Assembly (NCBI GenBank): GCA_903821335.1
Contig: CAIJKV010000181.1
Coordinates: 1-64,000 of the forward strand
Source of the DNA: an uncultured beta proteobacterium
Lineage (GTDB): Bacteria; Pseudomonadota; Gammaproteobacteria; Burkholderiales; Burkholderiaceae_B
Direction: 5' to 3'
DNA length: 64,000 bases
Part shown: positions 36,650 to 45,367 of the stretch, one piece after another
Layout: every line of letters begins with the position of its first letter
How positions within the stretch are numbered: position 1 is the first letter of the stretch
Notes under the pieces: generated by a model
Seen by the model: only the letters and a program-made list of their open reading frames with translations
Database searches by the model: none
Told to the model about the DNA's origin: nothing
Program-made: the position numbers and the translations under genes

Positions 36650-37660
36650 GTGACAACTAGCCAGACCCATGACCTGGCGCGTGCACTCTGGTACACAGCG
36701 TGCGGCCAGGCAGAGATCCGCCAGGAAACACTCGAGTCCCCCGCAGCAGATGAACTTCGTGTGCGTGCGGTCTTCGGTGCACTCAGCCGAGGCACGGAAT
36801 CACTCATTTTTTCGGACCGCGTGCCACCCCAGGAATTTGACCGGATGCGCGCGCCCTTCATGGGCGGTGCATTCCCCTTCCCCGTCAAATATGGCTACGC
36901 GACCGTCGGGCGCATTCAAGCAGGGCCCGAGGCTTTGCTGGGCCGCATGGTGTTCACCCTCTATCCTCACCAGACCTTATTCAATATCAAAGCAGCTTCT
37001 GTCGTCCTGGTGCCCGAGGGTATTCCTCCCGCGCGGGCGGTGCTCGCGGCCAACATGGAGACCGCGCTCAATGCTGTCTGGAACGCGGCACCCGGCCCTG
37101 CCGACCGCATCGCCATTGTTGGCGGAGGTGTCGTAGGGCTGCTGGTCGCATTTCTTTGTGGACAACTGCCCGGGGCGCAGGTCACGCTCGTTGACATCAA
37201 TCCGGCACGAGCCGCTATTGCCCAGGCACTGGGTGTGGCTTTTGCCACGCCAGATCAGGCACCGCATGAATGCGACATTGTGGTGCATGCAAGTGGCGCG
37301 GCTGCCGGCCTCGATACCGCCATCGCACTCGCTGGGGACGAGGCGACAATTCTTGAGTTGAGCTGGTACGGTGCCGGCAAAGTTGCCGTACCACTAGGCG
37401 GCGCTTTTCACAGCCGCGAGTTGCGACTGATCTCGAGCCAGGTCGGTCATGTCGCGCGCTCGCACCGGCCGCGCTGGACCCACGCACGGCGACTGTCAGC
37501 CGCCATTGGCCTGCTGGCCGACCCGCGCCTGGATGCCCTGCTGGCTCCAGCCGTCGCGTTCAACGATTTGCCAGCGCGCCTTCCCGCCATTCTAAATTCG
37601 TCAAGCGGCATACTGTGCCAGCTGATCGACTATTCATTCGCTGGCGCATCAACTTATTGA
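36650..37660 (+). CDS. MDR-superfamily dehydrogenase (zinc-alcohol-dehydrogenase-like)
   Basis: A 336-residue medium-chain dehydrogenase. The N-terminal block FGALSRGTESLIFSDRVP and KYGYATVGRI resembles BchC-like and related sugar/alcohol dehydrogenases. The NAD(P) motif is IAIVGGGVVGLLVAF with acidic VTLVDINPAR downstream. Canonical structural-zinc cysteines are absent. GTG 36650 is chosen with CAGGAA upstream; the longer frame from 36509 would overlap the divergent gene. It leads a three-gene operon with PTPS-like and GT4 genes. Confidence 0.86.
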   Translation: MTTSQTHDLARALWYTACGQAEIRQETLESPAADELRVRAVFGALSRGTESLIFSDRVPPQEFDRMRAPFMGGAFPFPVKYGYATVGRIQAGPEALLGRMVFTLYPHQTLFNIKAASVVLVPEGIPPARAVLAANMETALNAVWNAAPGPADRIAIVGGGVVGLLVAFLCGQLPGAQVTLVDINPARAAIAQALGVAFATPDQAPHECDIVVHASGAAAGLDTAIALAGDEATILELSWYGAGKVAVPLGGAFHSRELRLISSQVGHVARSHRPRWTHARRLSAAIGLLADPRLDALLAPAVAFNDLPARLPAILNSSSGILCQLIDYSFAGASTY

Positions 37661-37703
37661 CGCAGCGACCGATTACCGCACACACCAGTCCCAGGGAGTT
37701 TCA

Positions 37704-38105
37704 ATGTTTACTGTCGAAGTCCGCGATCACATCATGATTGCCCACTCTTTTCGCGGGGCAGTGTTCGGCCCGGCCCAGGCCCTGCATGGCGCCACCTTTG
37801 TCGTCGACGCCGCGTTCATGTCCGAACAACTCGACAGCAACGGCATCGTGATTGATATCGGGTGCGCGCTCGATATCCTGAAAGCCACGCTGGCACCCCT
37901 GAACTATTGCAACCTTGATGAACTCCCCCAATTCAAGGGCGTCAATACCACGACGGAATTTTTGACCAAGTACATTTTTGATTGCCTGGCCGACGCGGCG
38001 CGCAAGGATCAACTCGGTCGTAATGGCCGCGAACTGAGCGCCATACGCGTGACACTTGGTGAATCACACATCGCACGCGCCTGGTACGAAGCAGCGATAT
38101 GGTGA
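37704..38105 (+). CDS. Divergent 6-pyruvoyl-tetrahydropterin synthase/QueD-fold protein
   Basis: A 133-residue T-fold protein of the PTPS/QueD family. His14 (IAHSF) and His28 (LHGA) match two zinc ligands, and Glu85 in NTTTEFL matches the pterin-anchoring glutamate. The catalytic Cys is Ala24, the third zinc His is Ala30 (HGA instead of HGH), and the LDH-motif His appears as Tyr68. The canonical PTPS or QueD reaction is therefore unlikely. GGGAG precedes the ATG. It overlaps the next gene by seven bases. Confidence 0.83.
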   Translation: MFTVEVRDHIMIAHSFRGAVFGPAQALHGATFVVDAAFMSEQLDSNGIVIDIGCALDILKATLAPLNYCNLDELPQFKGVNTTTEFLTKYIFDCLADAARKDQLGRNGRELSAIRVTLGESHIARAWYEAAIW

Positions 38106-39163
38106 AACAGGTCACGTTCGTCGTCCCGGGCGACCTTGCCACACTGACAGGTGGCTATGGCTATGACCGCAGCATTATCGCGGGTCTAGAGCACCTGGGC
38201 TGGCAAGTCGATCTCGTCAACCCAGGAGACGGCTTTCCCTGGCCAAGCACCGACACCCTTCGCGACGCGCATGCAAGCCTGCTGGCGATGGCGCCAGGAT
38301 GTCCCGTCATCATGGACGGACTCGCGCTGGGCGTCATGCCCGAGTCGGCTGCTCAACTCAAGTGCGACCACCCACTGATCGCGCTGGTCCATCACCCTCT
38401 GGCGATGGAGTCCGGACTGACCGGCGAGCAATCGCGCGCGCTTCATGCCAGCGAGCATCGTGCCCTCGAACAGGCTGACCATATCGTCGTCACCAGCCCT
38501 GCCACGGCACAGTGCCTGCGCGCGGACTTTGGTGTGGCGCCCGACCGTCTCACGGTAATTTGCCCTGGAACCCAGCCAGCACGTGCATCGACCGGGTCGA
38601 CGGATGGTGTGGTACGACTGGTATCGGTCGGCTCTATCGTGCCACGCAAGGGGTTTGATGTGCTGATCGCGGCCCTGGCAACCATGGTCGACTTACCCTG
38701 GATACTCGCTATTGCTGGGGATGAAACCCGTGACCCCGTCACTGCGCGGCAACTGCAGGCTGACATCGACCGCTTTCACCTGCGCAGCAAGATCAACCTG
38801 TGCGGCAGCTTGCAACCCGACAAACTCGAGGACCTCTACGCGGGTGCCGATGTCTTCGTGCTGGCCTCGCGCTATGAAGGCTACGGGATGGCGTTTGCCG
38901 AGGCGATCGCCCATGGCCTGCCTGTGATCGGCACAACGGGCGGAGCCATTCCGGACACGGTTCCGCCACAAGCCGGGTTGCTCGCTGAACCGGGTGACAT
39001 TGTGACGCTGGCCCAGGCGCTCAGGCATCTCATTGAAAATCCGATGCAGCGACAACGCCTGGCAACCGGCGCACGCGAGGTCGCGCGCACCTTGCCGACC
39101 TGGACTGGCGCCGCAAATTTATTTGCCGCAGTTGTTCAAAAAACAACGGATAGCCGCGCATGA
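38099..39163 (+). CDS. Glycosyltransferase family 4 (GT-B)
   Basis: A 354-residue GT4 enzyme. FVVPGDLATLTGGYGYDRSI forms the N-terminal glycine loop. The donor domain has VSVGSIVPRKGFDVLIAAL and ASRYEGYGMAFAEAIAHGLPVIG, the EX7E region. Translational overlap with the PTPS-like gene argues for a joint pathway. It may glycosylate a pterin-like product, but the acceptor is unknown. It converges on the RibD-type reductase gene with a 36-base gap. Confidence 0.87.
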   Translation: MVKQVTFVVPGDLATLTGGYGYDRSIIAGLEHLGWQVDLVNPGDGFPWPSTDTLRDAHASLLAMAPGCPVIMDGLALGVMPESAAQLKCDHPLIALVHHPLAMESGLTGEQSRALHASEHRALEQADHIVVTSPATAQCLRADFGVAPDRLTVICPGTQPARASTGSTDGVVRLVSVGSIVPRKGFDVLIAALATMVDLPWILAIAGDETRDPVTARQLQADIDRFHLRSKINLCGSLQPDKLEDLYAGADVFVLASRYEGYGMAFAEAIAHGLPVIGTTGGAIPDTVPPQAGLLAEPGDIVTLAQALRHLIENPMQRQRLATGAREVARTLPTWTGAANLFAAVVQKTTDSRA

Positions 39164-39199
39164 GACTGACAGTCTGACCGACCTGCGCGGCCACGCACG

Positions 39200-40024
39200 C
39201 TAGAGATCAACGGGGATACGAATCGCAGACAAGTCGCAATCGAAGAGCACATCGCCTTCAAGCAAATGTGTATGGACACAGGGCCGAATTGCCTCGTCCA
39301 GTCGGTCAATCGCTGGCAGCTCAAAACCGGCACGGCCCGAACCGAGGATGACGGGTGCCACAATGACATGGATACGATCCAGGCACCCCGCGCGCATAAA
39401 TCTCGACACCGTTTCTGCGCCGCCCTCGATCAGTATCCGTTTCATGCCACGGCTCGACAGTGCCGACAAAATATCGGCAGGGGCGATATGTCCGTTAAGG
39501 GTGGGCAGCACGACAACCTCGACACCCGTTGGCACAGTGCATCGGGTTCCGGGTGTCGTGATGACGATACGCCGCACCCCATCATCGAGAAAAACCTTAG
39601 CGTCGACCGACAGCCTTCCGCGCGGATCGATCACCACGCGTGCCGGGTGGGATCCGGCGACCAGTCGTACCGTCAGCAACGGATCATCAGCCAACGCAGT
39701 CCCTACGCCAACGACGACCGCGTCCACCAGAGCACGCAACCGATGCAAATGTGCGAGTCCGGCTGGACCGTTGATATATTTTGAATGCCCTGTCGGCGTG
39801 GCGATACGCCCATCCAGGGACTGGCCCAATTGCCCCACCACCACCATTGCGTCCTTGCCTGCCGAACGCAATGGCCCGAAAACACCACTCCATTCGTGGG
39901 GTAATGGCAACGATTCCTGATCAAAAGCCCGTAGAAATTCCGTCCAACCGTCATCGGGAGTCGGACCGCTGAGAGTCTCGCCCATCATGGAAGCGTCAGG
40001 CAAAATATCTGGCTTGATGAGCAT
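39200..40024 (-). CDS. Stand-alone RibD C-terminal-type (DHFR-fold) reductase
   Basis: A 274-residue protein with the reductase domain of RibD. VVVGQLGQSLDGRIATPTGH, VVVGVGTALADDPLLTVRL, RVVIDPRGRLS and ILIEGGAETVSRFM are the expected motifs. The deaminase half (HAE and PCxxC zinc motifs) is absent. RibD-type reductases reduce the ribose of the GTP-derived pyrimidine to ribityl. It diverges from a GTP cyclohydrolase II gene, its probable partner. The first 55 residues are not recognised. Confidence 0.88.
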   Translation of the reverse strand: MLIKPDILPDASMMGETLSGPTPDDGWTEFLRAFDQESLPLPHEWSGVFGPLRSAGKDAMVVVGQLGQSLDGRIATPTGHSKYINGPAGLAHLHRLRALVDAVVVGVGTALADDPLLTVRLVAGSHPARVVIDPRGRLSVDAKVFLDDGVRRIVITTPGTRCTVPTGVEVVVLPTLNGHIAPADILSALSSRGMKRILIEGGAETVSRFMRAGCLDRIHVIVAPVILGSGRAGFELPAIDRLDEAIRPCVHTHLLEGDVLFDCDLSAIRIPVDL

Positions 40025-40091
40025 GGCTGAATTTTTTCAGGGAAAATGTAGGGTTATTGAACAATCGCTTCTGAACTTTGTTACATAATAT

Positions 40092-40120
40092 ACATGTTGC
40101 ACTGCAGTGTGGCTGCATGT
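40092..40120. promoter_or_regulatory. Nested palindromes in the reductase/GTP cyclohydrolase divergent gap
   Basis: The perfect palindrome CACTGCAGTG (40100-40109) is enclosed by ACATG (40092-40096) and CATGT (40116-40120). The gap 40025-40181 must hold promoters for both genes. No FMN riboswitch-like fold was noticed. Confidence 0.38.
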
Positions 40121-40181
40121 TTTGATACTACCGTATGCAGCGCACGTCGACCTTATTCAACTTTTTTAAAGCATTTATCAA

Positions 40182-41300
40182 ATGTCTGTGCAATCTGACG
40201 TAGGCGTCCAACAGCGGATCATTGAGTGTCATGCACTGCGGGCAGTTGACCGTGCCGTCGTTGAACTGCGTCGTGGCGCAGCTGTTTTGGTCCAGGAAGG
40301 CTCTCAACGTCTCCTGGTCCTGGCTGCCGAAGCCGTCACGCAACACGCCATCGACGACATGAGGCAGGCGAGCGATCAGTGCCCGCACATCGTCGTGACA
40401 GGGCAGCGCGCCCGTGTCCTCGGTCTGGCGGATAGCCCTGCGCAGGCTTGCGCGATCACCCGCGCCGGCGGTATTGACCTGGCAACGACTGAGTTTCTTG
40501 CCGACCCTTGCGTCGATGGCCCACAGCCTTCTGGTTATAAAGGCCTTGAGATCACATCCGCCACCAAACTCGAGCAAGCCTGCCTGACACTGATGAAGCT
40601 CGGCAGACTGCTTCCCGCAGCCGTTGTGGCCCAAGCCCAGCCTGTGGTCGAACCCGCTGACATCGTGCGGGTCGACGCGGGCGATATCGTGTCCTACCAA
40701 CAGACGGCAGCACTTGCCCTGCACATTGTCAGCGAGGCACGTGTTCCGCTCGAAAATGCCGAAAACACCCGCGTCGTGGCCTTTCGTCCGGCTGATGGCG
40801 GTATTGAACACCTGGCAATCGTCGTGGGTGACATTGACGCCGACACGCCGGTACTCACACGGATCCACTCTGAGTGCTTTACAGGCGACCTTCTGGGCTC
40901 GTTGCGCTGCGACTGCGGCAGCCAGCTGCGTGGCGCGATTGCTGAAATGGCCCGTGCGGGCAGCGGCATCGTTCTGTATCTCGCGCAGGAAGGCCGGGGC
41001 ATCGGACTGATCAACAAGTTGCGCGCCTACCAGTTGCAAGACGCGGGTTTTGACACGGTCGATGCGAACCTTCAACTCGGTTTTGACGAGGACGAACGTG
41101 TCTATTTGCCAGCGGCGCGCATGCTGCAGTTACTGGGTGTTCCCCGTGTGCGACTGATGACAAACAACCCGATCAAAGTTGGTGCTCTCACGCGCCACGG
41201 TGTCGAAGTGATCGAACGTGTGCCACACATTTTTCCGTCGAACATTCATAATCAGGGCTACCTGCACACAAAGGCCACCAAGGGCGGCCATTTGTTCTAG
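40182..41300 (+). CDS. ribA: GTP cyclohydrolase II with degenerate DHBP-synthase N-terminus
   Basis: A 372-residue RibBA-shaped protein. The C-terminal half is an intact GTP cyclohydrolase II: HSECFTGDLLGSLRCDCGS carries zinc cysteines (232, 243, 245), YLAQEGRGIGL follows, and TNNPIKVGAL closes. The first 170 residues align with RibB only in outline. The acidic DDxxRENEGD motif is missing (QEGSQRLLVLAAE is in its place), so DHBP synthase activity is unlikely. No ribosome binding site is obvious. Presumably a specialised paralogue serving the neighbouring pterin/flavin-type genes. Confidence 0.9.
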   Translation: MSVQSDVGVQQRIIECHALRAVDRAVVELRRGAAVLVQEGSQRLLVLAAEAVTQHAIDDMRQASDQCPHIVVTGQRARVLGLADSPAQACAITRAGGIDLATTEFLADPCVDGPQPSGYKGLEITSATKLEQACLTLMKLGRLLPAAVVAQAQPVVEPADIVRVDAGDIVSYQQTAALALHIVSEARVPLENAENTRVVAFRPADGGIEHLAIVVGDIDADTPVLTRIHSECFTGDLLGSLRCDCGSQLRGAIAEMARAGSGIVLYLAQEGRGIGLINKLRAYQLQDAGFDTVDANLQLGFDEDERVYLPAARMLQLLGVPRVRLMTNNPIKVGALTRHGVEVIERVPHIFPSNIHNQGYLHTKATKGGHLF

Positions 41301-41319
41301 GCATAGGCTCGACCCCCAC

Positions 41320-42516
41320 TCAGACCACCATGCGCGTGCGCAAGTCGGCAATCTGAGCGTCTGTGTAGCCGAGATCGTGCAAGACCCCTTCAGTGTGCTC
41401 TCCCCGGGATGGCGTCACGCTACGGATATCGTCAGGCGTGCGTGAGAGCGCCACGGGTTGTCCGACCACCTGAATGTCACCGAGTTCCGGATGGCTGAGC
41501 GGCACGGCAATCCCGAGATGCTGGGTCTGGGGGTCTGCAAACACTTCGTCCATGGTGTAGATCGGCCCGCAGGCCACACTTGCCGCTTCAAATTTTCTGA
41601 TCCATTCATTGGTAGACTGCCCCGCAGTGATGGCAGACAACTCCGCATGCAACGCCACTCTATTGCGTGAACGCAACGGCCCCGTCTCATATTCCGCACG
41701 CGTCAGCAGGTACTCGGCATTCATCGCCTGACACAACCGTGTCCACATTTTTTGCGCACCGGCACCCGCAATATTGATGTGACCATCAGAGGTTGGAAAC
41801 ACCCCCGTTGGAATCGAGGTCGGATGATCGTTGCCCGACTGGACCGCAACCTCATGACCGATCAACCAGCGCGCCGCCTGAAAATCAAGCATCCCGATCA
41901 TCGACTCAAGCAACGAAGTCTTTACCCACTGACCCTCACCTGATTCCTCTCTTTCAAGCAGTGCTGTCAGGATTCCCAGCGCGCAATACAGACCGGAGGC
42001 GGAATCGGCGACCGCAATGCCTGCACGCACGGGACCCTGCCCTGGCAGCCCCGTGATCGCCATCAAACCGCCCATCCCCTGAACAATCTGATCGTAGCCG
42101 GGTCGTTTGGCGTAAGGCCCGTCCTGTCCAAATCCCGATACGCTGGCATAGACCAGCCTTGGATTCGTTTTGCGCAAGGTCTCGTAATCGATGCCCAGGC
42201 GATGCTTGACGTCCGGGCGAAAATTTTCGATGATGACATCGACTTGATCGGCCATTTTCCGAAAGATCTTGATGCCTTCGGGATCCTTCAGGTTCAGCGT
42301 CACGCTACGCTTATTGCGATGCAAATTCTGAAAGTCAGGCCCCAGGCGGGCGGCACCCGAGCCGTCGCCCGGCCCCAGCGCATCCGGGGTTTCGATCTTG
42401 ATCACATCCGCTCCCCAGTCCGCAAGCTGCCGAACGGCCGTGGGCCCGGAACGCAGGCGTGTCAGGTCAAGGACTTTGAACCGTGCTAGAGGGCCGCGTC
42501 GCTTGCTCGTGTTCAT
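41320..42516 (-). CDS. Class III (CaiB/BaiF) CoA-transferase
   Basis: A 398-residue CoA-transferase. FKVLDLTRLRSGPTAVRQLADWG and IKIETPDALGPGD form the N-terminal CoA-binding block. The likely catalytic aspartate is in GFGQDGPYAKRPGYDQIVQ. It is paired with a Bug receptor gene just upstream (16-base gap), repeating the CoA-transferase plus Bug arrangement of 4.9-7.1 kb. It probably activates the carboxylic acid bound by that receptor. Confidence 0.93.
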   Translation of the reverse strand: MNTSKRRGPLARFKVLDLTRLRSGPTAVRQLADWGADVIKIETPDALGPGDGSGAARLGPDFQNLHRNKRSVTLNLKDPEGIKIFRKMADQVDVIIENFRPDVKHRLGIDYETLRKTNPRLVYASVSGFGQDGPYAKRPGYDQIVQGMGGLMAITGLPGQGPVRAGIAVADSASGLYCALGILTALLEREESGEGQWVKTSLLESMIGMLDFQAARWLIGHEVAVQSGNDHPTSIPTGVFPTSDGHINIAGAGAQKMWTRLCQAMNAEYLLTRAEYETGPLRSRNRVALHAELSAITAGQSTNEWIRKFEAASVACGPIYTMDEVFADPQTQHLGIAVPLSHPELGDIQVVGQPVALSRTPDDIRSVTPSRGEHTEGVLHDLGYTDAQIADLRTRMVV

Positions 42517-42532
42517 TGCGATTCTTCCTTGG

Positions 42533-43495
42533 TCAGGGATTCATTTTTTTAGACATCTGCACCACTTTTCCCCAGCGTACATAATCATCGCGAATAATCG
42601 TGGCGAACTCTTCGACGGTATTTTTTCCTGGCTCAAAGCCCGCCGCACGCAGCGTTTGCACAACATCCGGCATCGCAAGGATCTTATTGATCTGCGCGTT
42701 AAGCAACTGAACAATTTCGGTTGGCGTCCCGGTAGGCGCCACGATTCCATACCAGCCTGACACATCGAATTCCGGATACCCTGCCTCTTTTGCGGTGGGC
42801 ACATCAGGCAACGCGCTCACCCGGTCGGTGCCAGTGACCGCAATCGCCTTGAGTTTGCCTGAGTGAACAAACGGGATAGCCGAAGGCAGGCTCGCCACCA
42901 TCACATCGACTTCGCCACGCGAGAGTTCCACAACCGCAACAGTCGCCGACTTGTACGGCACATACATCATCCGTGTATCGGTCAGCATCTGAAATAAAAC
43001 GCCAATCAATTCTGTTTGCGACGACGTCGAGGCAAAACTCATGGCGTTTGGCTTTTCACCGGCCTGCTGGGCAAGTTCCTTCATGGTACTGAACCGCGCT
43101 GCCGGACTGGTCACGACCAGGTAGGGTTGCGTCACACCCAACGCCACCGGCACAAAATCCTTGAGCGGGTCAAAACCAGGGTTCGCGTACAGGAACGGGC
43201 TGACCGCGAAGGAACTGACATACGCGACCGTGAGCGTATAGCCGTCCGGCGCGGCCTTGGCGCCCAGTGCAGTGCCGACGTTGCCCTGGGCGCCGGGACG
43301 ATTCTCGACGATCACGTTCTGTCCGAAGGCATCACCCAGTCTCTGGGCGACTACGCGCGCGAACATGTCGGTACCGCCCCCCGCCGCATTGGGCACGATG
43401 AGGCGAATGGGACGACTCGGATAGGATTCGGCGTGCGCTGCCATCGCAAAGAAGGCGACCACGATCTGGCACATCACTGCAATGACGAATTTCAA
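42533..43495 (-). CDS. Bug/TctC-family periplasmic substrate-binding receptor
   Basis: A 320-residue Bug receptor with a signal peptide ending at AAHAES. LIVPNAAGGGTDMFARVVAQ and AKAAPDGYTLTVAY are diagnostic. The first codon is TTG, supported by a strong GGGGAGG four bases upstream; the next ATG lies seven codons inside the signal peptide. It probably heads an operon with the following CoA-transferase. No TctA/TctB is present. Confidence 0.92.
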   Translation of the reverse strand: MKFVIAVMCQIVVAFFAMAAHAESYPSRPIRLIVPNAAGGGTDMFARVVAQRLGDAFGQNVIVENRPGAQGNVGTALGAKAAPDGYTLTVAYVSSFAVSPFLYANPGFDPLKDFVPVALGVTQPYLVVTSPAARFSTMKELAQQAGEKPNAMSFASTSSQTELIGVLFQMLTDTRMMYVPYKSATVAVVELSRGEVDVMVASLPSAIPFVHSGKLKAIAVTGTDRVSALPDVPTAKEAGYPEFDVSGWYGIVAPTGTPTEIVQLLNAQINKILAMPDVVQTLRAAGFEPGKNTVEEFATIIRDDYVRWGKVVQMSKKMNP

Positions 43496-43629
43496 CTTGC
43501 CTCCCCTGCCAGCCTGCGCCAGCCCCAGCCCCAGCGCACTAGCGTGGCGCTTTATCGGACGTCATATTTTAAATATGCGTCCACTTTTCTTCAGCCGCTT
43601 TCGTTCAATACATTTTTCCCGGTGCTCAA

Positions 43630-44241
43630 TTACCTCGGCCGAACGAGTTCAAACATTTCCTTGACCTCGACATAGTCACCACGATAGCCGCAACGTCCAA
43701 CCGTTCTCGCAGCAACCGTATCGAATATCCCATCCTTGAGATAGGCGTGGTTGATATGTACGCCCACGACTTCCCCGAGTGTCAACCATGCGTTAATTTT
43801 GTTGCCACTGGCGTCAGTGAGTTGTGTAATCTGAATCAGTTTGCATTCAAGTGCTGCGGCCGCATTCGCCACACGCGGGGGTTTCACGCACGTCGAGGGT
43901 GCCTTGGCCAGGTTCGCCAGATCCATTTCATCGACACCCGGAGCGACGTCGGCCGAGGTAATGTTCATCTCCTCGATGAGAGCAGCGCCTACAAGATTGG
44001 CAACAAATTCACCCGTTGCCTCAATGTTGTTCACGCTGTCCTTGCGCACTCCCGACGTGCAAAAACCGATAATCGGCGGCACCTCACAAAAGGCGTTGAA
44101 AAAACTGTACGGCGCCAGATTGACGCGTCCCTCGGTGTCGACGCTTGAGATCCAGCCAATCGGCCGGGGTGCGACGATCGCCTTGAGGGGATTATGCGGC
44201 AGGCCGTGGCCCTTGCTTGGTTCGTAGAAATAATCGCTCAT
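43630..44241 (-). CDS. Flavin reductase-like (DIM6/NTAB) FMN-binding protein
   Basis: A 203-residue split-barrel flavoprotein. KAIVAPRPIGWISSVDTEGRVNLAPYS and FFNAFCEVPPIIGF are the usual FMN-binding start, and TGEFVANLVGA follows. Such proteins act as FMN reductases for two-component monooxygenases or as flavoprotein oxygenases. No partner monooxygenase is nearby. It lies 12 bases downstream of a Bug gene and may be co-transcribed with it. Confidence 0.88.
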   Translation of the reverse strand: MSDYFYEPSKGHGLPHNPLKAIVAPRPIGWISSVDTEGRVNLAPYSFFNAFCEVPPIIGFCTSGVRKDSVNNIEATGEFVANLVGAALIEEMNITSADVAPGVDEMDLANLAKAPSTCVKPPRVANAAAALECKLIQITQLTDASGNKINAWLTLGEVVGVHINHAYLKDGIFDTVAARTVGRCGYRGDYVEVKEMFELVRPR

Positions 44242-44253
44242 CGTAGTTGTCTC

Positions 44254-45225
44254 TCATTCCTTGTAGGTCATTCCCAGTCGTTCAATGGTCGCTTTTTCAG
44301 CAAAAAAGCTTTCGCGTGCGAACTTTGTATATTCTTCAGTGCCCATGTAGATCGCAGGCTGATCATACTGGTCAAAGATCGCCTGTACGGCCGGATCATT
44401 GAGCGTTTTTTTAAAGGCGTCGTGAATGATCTTGACTACTTCAGGACTCATGCCCTTCGGACCACACACACCGTAGGGCGAATCTGAAACTGTTTCATAG
44501 CCCAATTCATCCAGGGTCGGCGTGTCTGGCCAACGTTTGGTGCGCTTGCTGCCATAGGTGGCCAACAACCTGAGCTTGCCGGCCTGGACCAGGGGACCCC
44601 AGCCCGTCGCATCGCTGGTACCCATCACGTGCCCCCCCATGACCGCCTGGATATTCTGGGCCGTACCTTTGAAGGGTACGTGAGTCAGCTTGATGCCCGC
44701 ACGCTGCGCGAACTCTTCCACTGCCAAGTGCGGACTGGTGCCCGTGCCAGGTGACCCATACGTGAACACATCCGGATTGGCTTTGGCGAAGGCCACCAGG
44801 TCCTTGATGCTTTGAATGGGTGATTCAACCGGGACCACGAGACCAAAGGTATAGCCAGTCAGGCAAATAATCCAGGTGAAGTCCTTGAGCGGGTCGTAGG
44901 TCACCTTTTGCATATGCGGAATGCGAAAGACGCCCTGTGGAATTTGCGCCAGTGTGTAGCCGTCCGGTTTGGCATTCACCAACTCGGCCGCGCCCAGCAT
45001 GCCGCCCGCGCCGGGCTTGTTTTCAACGATGATCGTCGCGCCCAGATTTCTGGCTGCGCTTTCCGCGAGCGTGCGCATCACCACGTCACTCGCGCCCCCC
45101 GCCGGCCATGGGCAGATGTATTTGATGACGCGGGTCGGATAAGCCTGTGCGCTGGCGACCGAGGGCATCAGGGCGGCGGCGACCAAAGCGGTGGTCGAGA
45201 CAAGAAAATCACGGCGATCAGTCAC
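44254..45225 (-). CDS. Bug/TctC-family receptor with Tat-like signal
   Basis: A 323-residue Bug receptor. TDRRDFLVSTTALVAAALMPS has twin arginines and a hydrophobic core, followed by ASAQA cleavage. YICPWPAGGASDVVMRTLAES and NAKPDGYTLAQI are family motifs. The GTG at 45225 is chosen because AGGAGG lies six bases upstream; the frame extends to 45309 without support. The Tat-type signal is unusual among the Bug proteins here. Confidence 0.91.
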   Translation of the reverse strand: MTDRRDFLVSTTALVAAALMPSVASAQAYPTRVIKYICPWPAGGASDVVMRTLAESAARNLGATIIVENKPGAGGMLGAAELVNAKPDGYTLAQIPQGVFRIPHMQKVTYDPLKDFTWIICLTGYTFGLVVPVESPIQSIKDLVAFAKANPDVFTYGSPGTGTSPHLAVEEFAQRAGIKLTHVPFKGTAQNIQAVMGGHVMGTSDATGWGPLVQAGKLRLLATYGSKRTKRWPDTPTLDELGYETVSDSPYGVCGPKGMSPEVVKIIHDAFKKTLNDPAVQAIFDQYDQPAIYMGTEEYTKFARESFFAEKATIERLGMTYKE

Positions 45226-45367
45226 GAAATACCTCCTGAGCAGAACGTTGTCGCTAAAAGAATTTCCCTGTTGTACGCCTGAATGAGTAGAAAATGCAAA
45301 AAACAACACGACAACCAGTCATTTATTTGGCAAAGTTCAGCCCACCGAATCAAGAGGCGCCCACATC

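Noticed and set aside
39163-39175. AGACTG-A-CAGTCT palindrome between GT4 and the reductase gene
   Set aside because: Short, partly inside the GT4 stop region and without a T-run; too little to call a site or terminator.
40025-40181. FMN riboswitch before the GTP cyclohydrolase II gene
   Set aside because: The gap is short and I could not find the conserved FMN aptamer segments.
40128-41075. Minus-strand open frame of 315 codons opposite the GTP cyclohydrolase II
   Set aside because: Shadow of a gene with intact zinc and catalytic motifs.
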